Below the pieces are notes generated by a model. That model had not been told where the DNA came from and did not search any database. It worked only from the letters and a program-made list of their open reading frames with translations. A stretch of 18,540 nucleotides of DNA from Desulfobacteraceae bacterium (lineage in GTDB: Bacteria > Desulfobacterota > Desulfobacteria > Desulfobacterales > SURF-15): NCBI GenBank assembly GCA_003599475.1, contig QZKK01000079.1:1-18540 (forward strand). The letters run 5' to 3'. Position numbers and translations under genes: made by a program. How positions within the stretch are numbered: position 1 is the first letter of the stretch; each line of letters starts with the position of its first letter. This document shows positions 6,084-13,181 of the stretch, in pieces.

Positions 6084-7388
6084 TCAGTCACCTCCCGTCC
6101 TGTTTCCCCATCTACCGACATAATTCAACGCGGGTGCCGCAATAATTCCATGTACAAAAATTGAAATAACCACCACTAGAGCCACGAGTGGCCACAGTTT
6201 TTCGTCATCGGCGAATTGACGCTGGTTTAATGCATAAGACAGGTAATACAATGAGCCAATTCCTCTTATTCCGAAAAAACTTACGGTAAATCGCTCGGGC
6301 CATGACATCCTGCAGCCGGCCAATGCGGCCAGTCCGCATGCAGGGCGCACGACGAAGACAATCAGCAGCGCACATAGCACCAACGGCCATGTCAAAGGCG
6401 CAAGCAGCCCATCTGCAAGCGATACACCGAATGCGACTACGATTATTGCTGTCATTACCCGTTCGGTAGCTTCTGAAAAAACGTGCATTTCCTTGTGATA
6501 ATCATGATGCCTTTCATATCCGCGTATGACAATACCACCGACAAAAACGGCGATAAAGCCGTACCCACCAGCATACTCTGTAGCACCATAAATCATCAAG
6601 GTGGAAAACAATGAACCAAGCCCTATCATTGATTTTTCCAGTGGGCTCTCCGCCGGCAGCGCAATAACGATGCGGGCCAAAACACTGCCGATGGCTATAC
6701 CAAAAACTGCACCAATGAACAATTTGTACAAAACATCAACCAGCAGCCACGCTCCTATCCAGTTTACCGGGTTGCTTCCTGCAATCGCCATTGCAATTGC
6801 CATATTCGTAAACGGAAAGGCCAACCCGTCATTCAATCCGGCTTCGGATGTCAGCGCAAATCTTATCTCTTCTTCCTCTTGTTCACCTTTATCCGATCTT
6901 TGCTTCGGCATGCCTTCACCTGGAGCTCCGACCTGCACTTCTGAAGCCAACACAGGGTCTGTAGGGGCAATTACGGCTCCAAACAGGACCGCAACGGACG
7001 GTAGAAAAGCAGCAACCCACCACCCGATGAAGGCCGTCAAAGCGATGGTCAGAACCATCGTGATTCCAAGCAGCCGCCAAGTGGAATTCCATCCCTTCAT
7101 GCTGAACGGTCGATCTATTTTTAAACCGGCCCCCATGAGAGTGATGATCACGCCAAACTCGGTAACATGTTCGATAATCCTACCGTGTCTCTTTGGATCC
7201 GGTGCCTCCAGCCCCAAAGGCAGAACCGCTGTCATATAGCCGATCAGCAGCAGGACAATCGGCAGGCTTAACGGGTATTTCTCCAACAACTTCGGGAGTA
7301 TCGCCGCGGCAAGGATGGCAGCACCAATAACGGCGAGCCACATGTCGTAACTGTCAAAGGCTTTGAACAATTCTTCAACCATATTCAT
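6084..7388 (-). CDS. CPA1-family Na+(K+)/H+ antiporter
   Basis: This 434-aa inner-membrane protein has about 11-13 hydrophobic spans and belongs to the monovalent cation:proton antiporter-1 family. It exchanges cytoplasmic Na+ or K+ for protons. The ion-binding motifs are both present: FGAVIAPTDPVLASEV (136-151) and SEAGLNDGLAFPF (181-193) with the N186-D187 pair. A cytoplasmic loop between them (about 155-176) is strongly charged, with a run of five acidic residues near EEEEIR. The C-terminal half has FFGIRGIGSLYYLSYAL, typical of the family. There is no C-terminal regulatory domain (no TrkA-C or Usp). The ATG at 7388 is weakly preceded by GCGAG; a second ATG at 7382 has the same site at better spacing. 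It heads the antiporter-ABM-GNAT group. In an organism with a Na+-pumping decarboxylase nearby, a role in the sodium cycle is plausible but inferred. Confidence 0.92.
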   Translation of the reverse strand: MNMVEELFKAFDSYDMWLAVIGAAILAAAILPKLLEKYPLSLPIVLLLIGYMTAVLPLGLEAPDPKRHGRIIEHVTEFGVIITLMGAGLKIDRPFSMKGWNSTWRLLGITMVLTIALTAFIGWWVAAFLPSVAVLFGAVIAPTDPVLASEVQVGAPGEGMPKQRSDKGEQEEEEIRFALTSEAGLNDGLAFPFTNMAIAMAIAGSNPVNWIGAWLLVDVLYKLFIGAVFGIAIGSVLARIVIALPAESPLEKSMIGLGSLFSTLMIYGATEYAGGYGFIAVFVGGIVIRGYERHHDYHKEMHVFSEATERVMTAIIVVAFGVSLADGLLAPLTWPLVLCALLIVFVVRPACGLAALAGCRMSWPERFTVSFFGIRGIGSLYYLSYALNQRQFADDEKLWPLVALVVVISIFVHGIIAAPALNYVGRWGNRTGGD

Positions 7389-7963
7389 CTCGCTGTCAGG
7401 TATGAAAGCGTCATCTGGTCAGCAAATGACAGCAGTTCTAAAGGTTCTTCTCCATAAAGTCCGCAATCGCTTAGTACGCGTGCTTGCCATCGCTTGGTCA
7501 TCGCTTTCAACCTATTGAAATGAAACATTTTATTGGAATAAGCATCCCCAGTTGAAAACCTGCCTATATTCAGGCGTTGCTTATCAAATATCAAAAACCA
7601 TTATATATTGAAATAACTGGAGGTACACGGATTGCCCGATCCTTGGAGACCCGCCGGCTCGAGTAGAGGAGTCATGAGGTCTTAGAAAACGCTGGAGCCA
7701 TCTTGGCATGGGTATTTTCCGGTCCGGCTGAGAAATAGTCATCAAAAGACGGTTTTGGGCGATGCGTGTTTCAACACAGAATCCCGGTACATAAGGTCCG
7801 GCGAAGTGCGTATAAGTATCTGTTGTTAAAGGAAATACATGATTTTGCCCATTTCCTGCAAACATCATAATGCATATTTTTTTAATTGAGCGGGCGCTTG
7901 AATGGAGACTTGAGTGTCTTCATGCAGCGGCTGTACCTCTATCTAAAAAGGAGACGCCAAATT
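7389..7963. other. Intergenic region without a convincing gene
   Basis: This 575-bp divergent gap must hold the promoters of the antiporter (minus) and PRC-barrel (plus) genes, but I cannot place either with confidence. There is an inverted repeat AGGAAAT/ATTTCCT at 7830-7857 with a 14-base loop. Two minus-strand frames (TTG-started at 7385-7594, ATG-started at 7584-7868) lack ribosome sites and any recognisable domain. The first ends in a TGA overlapping the antiporter ATG, which could mean coupling, but I do not call it. The plus-strand frame leading into the PRC gene from 7886 is open but has no initiation signal. Confidence 0.5.
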
Positions 7964-8407
7964 ATGGAAAAAGTATTGGGAACCCATAAAAGGCATGTGA
8001 TGTCTGCTTCAACGTTAACAAGCGATTCCGTTGTCAACACCAAGGGTGAGGATCTCGGAAAAGTTGAAGATATTATGATTCATATGGACTCCGGGAGAGT
8101 TGCCTATGCCGTATTGTCTTTCGGCGGATTTCTTGGCCTTGGGGATAAACTGTTCGCGATCCCCTGGGAAGCGTTGACCATCGATGAAGACAAAAAGCAT
8201 TTCATTCTGGACATTGACAAGGAAAAACTTGAAAACGCACCGGGTTTCGACAAGGACAACTGGCCCGACATGGCCGACGCAGATTTCGGAAGCCGGATTT
8301 ATACCTATTATGGATACGAGAACCCTTCCTGGATTTCGGGGGAGCGGGAATTCAGGCACTCAAGAGGATTTGAGAGGGAAAGTTGCGTTGAAATGGGTAC
8401 ATGCTGA
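7964..8407 (+). CDS. PRC-barrel domain protein
   Basis: This 147-aa cytoplasmic protein is dominated by one PRC-barrel, the small beta-barrel found in photosynthetic reaction-centre H subunit and the RNA-maturation protein RimM. MSASTLTSDSVVNTKGEDLGKVEDIMIHMDSGRVAYAVLSFGG covers residues 13-55, then KLFAIPWEALTIDEDKKHFILDIDKEKL (about 62-89). The C-terminal third is rich in aromatic and charged residues with no known domain. The ATG at 7964 is chosen because AAAAGGAG lies ten bases upstream; the open frame continues upstream to 7886 but without a signal. It is monocistronic and followed 60 bp later by a strong terminator. Stand-alone PRC-barrel proteins of this type are often stress-linked, which is family knowledge and not visible here. 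Confidence 0.87.
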   Translation: MEKVLGTHKRHVMSASTLTSDSVVNTKGEDLGKVEDIMIHMDSGRVAYAVLSFGGFLGLGDKLFAIPWEALTIDEDKKHFILDIDKEKLENAPGFDKDNWPDMADADFGSRIYTYYGYENPSWISGEREFRHSRGFERESCVEMGTC

Positions 8408-8466
8408 TCCCGGAACCGCTGTGTTATTGAAGCCGTGAAAAAACTGACAAACACCATAGCCAACCG

Positions 8467-8500
8467 AGCCAACCGCCTTTGAGGCGGTTGGCTTTTTGTT
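8467..8500 (+). terminator. Rho-independent terminator of the PRC-barrel gene
   Basis: AGCCAACCGCC (8467-8477), loop TTTGA, and GGCGGTTGGCT (8483-8493) form a perfect 11-bp stem, followed by TTTTTGTTTT. It is directional: the opposite strand has no T-run after the stem, so it does not terminate the minus-strand lipoprotein gene. Confidence 0.95.
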
Positions 8501-8600
8501 TTCGATCGGCTTGTTCGCTAAAAGGTTATTACCGGTAAAAGCGGCGGGGGTGAGCGGTACCGGGAGGTTCAAGATCGTGGGACCGCCGTCGAATGCGGTG

Positions 8601-8924
8601 TCAGTCGATCACTTTATACGACTCTACCGTCATTGTTTTTGTTTCGGCACCTCCCTTTACCATTCCGCTGACTTCAACCTTTTTATCGATCATCCCAAAC
8701 AGTTCTTTGCCTTTTCCGGAATTTTCAACGGTCATTCCCGGTCCTGCACCCGTTTTGATTTCGATGCTCGTGACCTTTCCGGCCGCATCCTTGTCCTTGG
8801 CGGCAACAGTTCCCGAGGTGGTTACCTTTTCAGTCACGAAGGCTCCGTCAGAGCAGCCGGTCGCCACAACAATCGCGAGTAAAATGGCAAGAAAAGCTAT
8901 CCTGATCTGAGTCACAGCTTTCAT
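8601..8924 (-). CDS. Small lipoprotein, probable OB-fold-like domain
   Basis: The product is 107 aa. The ATG at 8924 is chosen over a longer frame start at 8978 because AGGAGAAG lies six bases upstream and the signal peptide begins there. Residues 1-23 are a lipoprotein signal (MKAVTQIRIAFLAILLAIVV) ending ATGC, so Cys24 is the predicted lipidated residue; the -3 position is Ala and not the usual Leu. The mature part alternates short beta-like segments (TTSGTVAAKD, VTSIEIKTGAG, KKVEVSGMVKGG, KTMTVESYKVI), consistent with a small OB-type barrel on the periplasmic face of a membrane. It lies 117 bp downstream of the small exported protein copy B on the same strand and could be transcribed from the promoter at 9522-9550. 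Function is unknown. Confidence 0.85.
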   Translation of the reverse strand: MKAVTQIRIAFLAILLAIVVATGCSDGAFVTEKVTTSGTVAAKDKDAAGKVTSIEIKTGAGPGMTVENSGKGKELFGMIDKKVEVSGMVKGGAETKTMTVESYKVID

Positions 8925-9041
8925 GTTTCTTCTCCTATGTGTAAAAATTTCGAAATGAAGTTTCGTTGCTCCCGCCATATTGCAAAATGATGGATCGAAA
9001 AACCTGCGGCGGTGAGAATTTCAGGACAAACTTTCTACGGG

Positions 9042-9416
9042 TCAATCGGATTCGCTGAAGCGGCAGACGGGAGGTGCCCTGATAGGAATTACCATGCTGT
9101 CCATGGAGGGGACAAAGCCGGCTTCGTCTTCGAAGAAGGGCAATGATTTTCGGGCGAAAAGGATCGGCGGCCGCCCGGGTATCAGCGCGGCTTTGAGCAG
9201 ATCATCAAGCTCATCGGCAAGCCGGCTCCGCATGCGAGCGGCGAATGCCGAAGACGCGCCGCCGGATGAGGCGGATATGAAGAAAACGGGTTTTGATTCA
9301 ACGCCAGGGCTGTGCAATGCACCCAGCCATGGGGTCATCATGGCTGTCGGTGAAAGACAGAGGATCAGAAGAAAAACCAGCGTGATCCGGAACCGTTTAG
9401 AAGTAGTTTCTGGCAT
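9042..9416 (-). CDS. Small putative exported protein, copy B of a duplicated pair
   Basis: This 124-aa frame is homologous to the 4733-5068 protein over about the first 70 residues. The start is basic and hydrophobic (SKRFRITLVFLLILCLSPT, residues 6-24), resembling a signal peptide, followed by WLGALHSPGVESKPVFFISA and a longer tail. The tail holds an amphipathic segment (RLADELDDLLKAAL) and a Pro-rich stretch absent from or unrecognisable in copy A. The ATG lacks a Shine-Dalgarno site. A 15-codon frame (ATG at about 9461) ends in TGA overlapping this ATG, so re-initiation is possible. The hydrophobic region, the third-position-biased divergence from copy A and the shared promoter argue for translation; a plus-strand frame over the same bases is less likely because it would run against the promoter. 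No known family is recognised. Confidence 0.5.
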   Translation of the reverse strand: MPETTSKRFRITLVFLLILCLSPTAMMTPWLGALHSPGVESKPVFFISASSGGASSAFAARMRSRLADELDDLLKAALIPGRPPILFARKSLPFFEDEAGFVPSMDSMVIPIRAPPVCRFSESD

Positions 9417-9521
9417 CAGTCAATTCGGAAATCGACATCGATCAATAATTCTCCAATGAGCATTTTCAAGGATTTTCAGGCCAACGCCCCTTGTCTGTCA
9501 AGTCGAAAATTTGTGGTAGAA

Positions 9522-9550
9522 ATTATCGCAAAAGGGAAAAAGCTTGTCAA
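9522..9550 (-). promoter_or_regulatory. Predicted sigma70 promoter for small protein B and lipoprotein
   Basis: On the minus strand there is TTGACA (9550-9545), a 17-base spacer, and GATAAT (9527-9522), a 6/6 and 5/6 match to consensus. The bases around it resemble the promoter at 5161-5190, including a shared CTATTGACAA start and a pyrimidine-rich spacer ending in TTTG. It lies between the end of the methyltransferase gene (9625) and the small exported protein gene (9416), so it separates the two transcription units. Confidence 0.75.
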
Positions 9551-9624
9551 TAGGATCAGTTGGAGAATGGATTGGAGGATAGATCGAAGGCAGCAATTCA
9601 CGGTGAAGCTGAAATCGTACAGTT

Positions 9625-11577
9625 TCAACCGGGCAACCGGTCAGCTTTTCCCATTCCAGCAGTCCTTTCGATGAGTTGTACCTGCAAAGGAGACAACTCA
9701 AATATGCGGTAGATCTCAGAGTCAATATTGCAGATCTCACGGTGAGTTGAGATTTTCACATCATGCCATTCTTTGAAGAGGGTGTGATCTTCCTTTGTTA
9801 GGATGGGCAATGGTAAGGATTCAATATGGCTTCTCAACACCTTTTTCGAGTTGAAGAGCTTTTTGTACAGGAACGCATACAGGCCGCTATTGAAGAGCAC
9901 AACGATGGTTTCCCATGGGTAGTCAGACGTAGGAATGAAAAGATTTGCACTATTCAAAAGCAAACGACCCTCAGTATCGATGGCACAAACCAAGCGATCT
10001 GCGATGAACCTGTAAATGATCTTGCGCTGGCGATACAATTCGACAGGAGCGACTTGTTGATATATTGACGGGTTGAATTCTATGTGAAGTGAAGGTGAAA
10101 GAGGTGAAAATGGCGCGATATCCTTCCCACGGTAGATCGGCTCCGAAGTTGCCGTCGGGAAACGTAGAAGATGTTTGTCATTATTTCCCGTCACGATACC
10201 CAGTGCGAACTTTGCATTGCCTTTCAGAGTTGTGTGAGGTTTTGCAGAAACTGCCTGCGATATTGTCGCGTCTTCAGAATTTATGGTTGCCGAAACGATG
10301 AAATCAGGAGGAGTGACAGAGCGAAGAGGAAGTGTATAGGATATGCCTTTTGCTGCTGACACAATTTCAACATATTGCCTTCGGCTATTCGATGACAGAT
10401 CTAATCGAATCGCATCCGACATCACGCCTTTGAAGGCATTGCCAAAGAGGTGCAGCTTGATCTGGTATGCATCACGGAAGATCAGACGCCTGATTTCTTT
10501 GTGCACTGAGACATTAAGAAATGAGTAGGGTAGAAAAAAGACCAGTTTGCCGATTGGAGTGAGCTTGTCAATGCTGTTGGCAAGCGCAATCGAGAAAGAC
10601 TCTGTTGAATTCAGATATGAATAGCGCGTTTCGATTTCTTTCTTCTGAGCCTGAGTGAATTTGCTGCCCCAAGGTGGATTCGTGATGATATAGTCGAATC
10701 GCTCAACATTTTGATGTGCGAAAAGGCTGTTTGAAGGTTCTTCATCAAATACAATGTCATGCTTTCGAATGTTAGGGTTTGCATTAGGATCAGCAAAAAG
10801 CATTGTTAGATTGATCCTGCATATCTTGAGTGCCAATGAATCTATGTCATATGCGTGGATCAGGCGAGAATCGTGTCCTTTCTCTAAGATCTTGAGCAAG
10901 ATGCCGCCACTGCCGCAACAAGGGTCCAGCACCGTACACCCACTCGGAATGAACAAGTCATGGAGCAAATGCCCTGGTGTGTAATAGGACCCGGCACTCG
11001 ATCGCTGAGCGATACTTTGGACGGACTGATAGAATGCACCGATAAAGTCAATGCCGGGGCAGAGGGCGGGAGGTAATGGAAAATGCACGTTGGAAAACGG
11101 GCAGTCATTCTTCAAAGCGAAAGACCAGCCGGACATAAACTTCTCTATTTCTGTTGTCGGTTTGACCTCCCATTCCATGCTTAGCAACCGTGCGGATGAA
11201 AGGCTGTCGATAGACAAACAGAAAACACTCTGTTCAATGGATAGACCGCATTCCCTGTGCACTGAAAGAGCTTGCAGCAAAGCTGCCTTTGTTTTGTCGT
11301 CCTCGATACCTAAAAAACAGACGAACTTGTCATTCATACGAGATCGGTTTGCTCTGCCTCGTAGTTTGGCCGATTCGTCTGAGGCGATGTGGGAAATAAT
11401 CTCATCGAACTGTTCCTCGCCGTAACCCACCGCAGATGGTTCAGGTATAACACCAGTCTTGATCCAGTTGTTCACCGTGGTCATCGAAATGTTGAGGGCT
11501 GCCTGAATGTCTTCCTTTGTCTTTGTTTGCGACGGATCACCTGCCGCCGGAACATTGCGGATAGCCTGTATTTTCAT
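9625..11577 (-). CDS. N6-adenine DNA methyltransferase with N-terminal HTH and C-terminal specificity domain
   Basis: The product is 650 aa. Residues about 18-50 (TKEDIQAALNISMTTVNNWI) form a helix-turn-helix. GSYYTPGHLLHDLF (197-209) is the helix before the SAM site, VLDPCCGSGG (216-225) is motif I, YDID (243-246) is the acidic motif II, and NPPW (300-303) is the catalytic motif IV. This order is that of gamma-class N6-adenine enzymes. About 450-590 resembles the TaqI-type C-terminal specificity domain, with LFNSKKVLRSHIESLPLP at 574-591. I chose the ATG at 11577, not the longer frame, because it overlaps the stop of the preceding dehydrogenase as TAATG, indicating coupling. No restriction endonuclease gene or nuclease motif is visible here. 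The gene is more AT-rich than the liv and dehydrogenase genes, suggesting acquisition. It may be an orphan or regulatory methylase, or the methylase half of a broken type II system; the target site cannot be predicted. Confidence 0.9.
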   Translation of the reverse strand: MKIQAIRNVPAAGDPSQTKTKEDIQAALNISMTTVNNWIKTGVIPEPSAVGYGEEQFDEIISHIASDESAKLRGRANRSRMNDKFVCFLGIEDDKTKAALLQALSVHRECGLSIEQSVFCLSIDSLSSARLLSMEWEVKPTTEIEKFMSGWSFALKNDCPFSNVHFPLPPALCPGIDFIGAFYQSVQSIAQRSSAGSYYTPGHLLHDLFIPSGCTVLDPCCGSGGILLKILEKGHDSRLIHAYDIDSLALKICRINLTMLFADPNANPNIRKHDIVFDEEPSNSLFAHQNVERFDYIITNPPWGSKFTQAQKKEIETRYSYLNSTESFSIALANSIDKLTPIGKLVFFLPYSFLNVSVHKEIRRLIFRDAYQIKLHLFGNAFKGVMSDAIRLDLSSNSRRQYVEIVSAAKGISYTLPLRSVTPPDFIVSATINSEDATISQAVSAKPHTTLKGNAKFALGIVTGNNDKHLLRFPTATSEPIYRGKDIAPFSPLSPSLHIEFNPSIYQQVAPVELYRQRKIIYRFIADRLVCAIDTEGRLLLNSANLFIPTSDYPWETIVVLFNSGLYAFLYKKLFNSKKVLRSHIESLPLPILTKEDHTLFKEWHDVKISTHREICNIDSEIYRIFELSPLQVQLIERTAGMGKADRLPG

Positions 11578-12989
11578 TATTCCGGAAAGATCTTGCCGGG
11601 ATTTAGAATCCCGTTTGGATCGAACAGATCTTTGATGCGCTTCATCCACCCGAGGCTTTCTCCATGCTCGGTTTTCATGAATTTGCGCTTGCCGATGCCG
11701 ACGCCGTGCTCTCCGGTGGCGGTTCCGCCCAGAGAAAGCGCTTTTTCAACCATGCGGCAGTTGACCGCATCGATTCGGTCCCAGACCTGCCGGTCTCCTT
11801 TTTCGCCGACAAGGTTCAGGTGGATATTTCCATCGCCTGCGTGGCTGAACGTGTAGCCGGTGAGGCCCGTTTCCTTCAGCAGTTTCTCTGCCATGCCGAT
11901 CATCTCGGGATAAGCGTCAATCGGTACGGCCACATCGATGATCAGGATCCCGCATCCCGGATGCGTCCGCAGCAGCATCTCCCCCAGCTCATGGCGTGCC
12001 TTGAGCAGGCGGTTGCGTTCGTCGCGTCCCAACGCCATCCGCAATTCAAGGCATCCCTGCTGCCGGCAGATCTCCTGTACGCTTTCGAGCCGCTCCGAAA
12101 GCTGGCCGAGGCTGGGACCGTGAAATTCCAGAAAAAGAGTGGGAGAAACCGGAAGCGCCAGGTCGGTCTCGCCATTGATCAGATCGAGGCAGGCGGCATC
12201 CAGCAGTTCCAGTGCCGCCGGATCCAATCCACTGCGGATGATTTCGTATACCGCCCCTGCCGCGGATTCCACGGATGGAAAGCTCACCACGGCTGCGGAA
12301 AACTCTTCGGGAAGACCCACCAGGCGAACGGTTGCTTCGACGATCAACCCAAGAGTCCCTTCGGATCCCACGAAAAGGTGCAGCAGGTCATATCCCGAGG
12401 AGGACTTGCTGGCCCGGGTTCCGATTTCGATGATCTCGCCGTCTGCCAGAGCCACCGCCAGGCGCAGGACATGGTCCTTGGCGGAGCCGTAATGGACGCT
12501 TCGGGTTCCGGAGGCATTGTTGGCGATGATCCCTCCGAGGGTGGCTCGTGCACCCGGGTCCGGCGGGAAAAAAAGCCCGGTGTGTCGAAGACGCTCGTTT
12601 AGATCCTGATAAACCACTCCGGGTTCGACGTCCGCCTGGAAGGCCTCGGCCCGGATATCGAGAATCCGGTTCATCCGGGTGAAATCGATGACCAGCCCTC
12701 TGCAGACGGGAATGGGGTTCCCCTCGAGGCTGGAACCGGCGCCCCGGCCCGTTACCGGCAGGCGATTGGCATCTGCAAATTTTAGAATCGCCGCCACTTC
12801 TTCTTTGGAAACCGGCCAGATGACCGCTTCCGGAAGTGTGCCCGGATGCCGGGACTGATCCTTTGCATGAAGCTCTAAAAAGGATGCACCCGTCGAGAAC
12901 CGATCCGGCGATACCATGGAACGTAATCGCTCGATAAGAGCTGCGCTCAACGGAGCAAATGGCGGGATCTGGTTGGAGATCGATGGCAA
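11577..12989 (-). CDS. FAD-linked D-lactate/glycolate-type dehydrogenase (GlcD/LDHD family)
   Basis: The product is 470 aa, the normal length for the FAD-binding-4 / FAD-oxidase-C family, which oxidises D-2-hydroxyacids and passes electrons to a membrane carrier or partner protein. The FAD domain shows GRGAGSSLEG (81-90) and GGIIANNASGTRSVHYG (152-168). The C-terminal domain shows SHAGDGNIHLNL (382-393), TGEHGVGIGK (425-434) and the terminal DPNGILNPGKI (457-467), all intact. The only upstream in-frame start is a TTG at 12989, which has GGGAAGG eight bases before it; an in-frame TAA lies further upstream. No iron-sulfur partner subunit (GlcF-like) is adjacent. The following gene is the DNA methyltransferase, overlapping by one base. 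The divergent neighbour is the liv-type uptake operon, so substrate import and oxidation could be linked. D-lactate versus glycolate or another 2-hydroxyacid cannot be decided. Confidence 0.92.
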   Translation of the reverse strand: MPSISNQIPPFAPLSAALIERLRSMVSPDRFSTGASFLELHAKDQSRHPGTLPEAVIWPVSKEEVAAILKFADANRLPVTGRGAGSSLEGNPIPVCRGLVIDFTRMNRILDIRAEAFQADVEPGVVYQDLNERLRHTGLFFPPDPGARATLGGIIANNASGTRSVHYGSAKDHVLRLAVALADGEIIEIGTRASKSSSGYDLLHLFVGSEGTLGLIVEATVRLVGLPEEFSAAVVSFPSVESAAGAVYEIIRSGLDPAALELLDAACLDLINGETDLALPVSPTLFLEFHGPSLGQLSERLESVQEICRQQGCLELRMALGRDERNRLLKARHELGEMLLRTHPGCGILIIDVAVPIDAYPEMIGMAEKLLKETGLTGYTFSHAGDGNIHLNLVGEKGDRQVWDRIDAVNCRMVEKALSLGGTATGEHGVGIGKRKFMKTEHGESLGWMKRIKDLFDPNGILNPGKIFPE

Positions 12990-13087
12990 GTTCGGTGCCT
13001 TCCCGGCAGCGCAGCCCGGAGCAGGCCGCTCGCCGTTATTTTTCTTGACTTCATTGTGTATCCTGAATAGTTATTTAAATCAAGTAA

Positions 13088-13137
13088 TCCGGCAAGTTCT
13101 CCTCGGAATAATGGAATCGTGGAAATGCCGGAATAAT
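13088..13137. promoter_or_regulatory. Possible operator: overlapping inverted and direct repeats upstream of the liv operon
   Basis: In the 192-bp divergent gap, TCCGGCA (13088-13094) pairs with TGCCGGA (13126-13132). CGGAATAAT is repeated directly at 13104-13112 and 13129-13137, 25 bp apart. The second direct repeat ends 44 bp before the binding-protein start. I see no convincing -35/-10 pair. A weak plus-strand TTGACT at about 13050 has no good -10 partner. Confidence 0.3.
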
Positions 13138-13181
13138 CCATTCTGCCATTTCATCAACCTATCCTGGCAAAGGAGGTCGCA

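Noticed and set aside
7385..7594. 69-codon minus-strand frame ending in TGA that overlaps the antiporter ATG
   Set aside because: The overlap is attractive, but the start is TTG without a ribosome site and the product matches nothing I recognise.
7584..7868. 94-codon minus-strand frame
   Set aside because: No ribosome site, no domain, composition unlike its neighbours.
11664..12602. 312-codon plus-strand frame
   Set aside because: Antisense shadow of the FAD-dependent dehydrogenase, whose motifs are all intact on the other strand.
13050..13080. TTGACT as a -35 box for the liv operon
   Set aside because: At 16-18 bp spacing the best -10 candidates (such as TAGTTA) match the consensus poorly.
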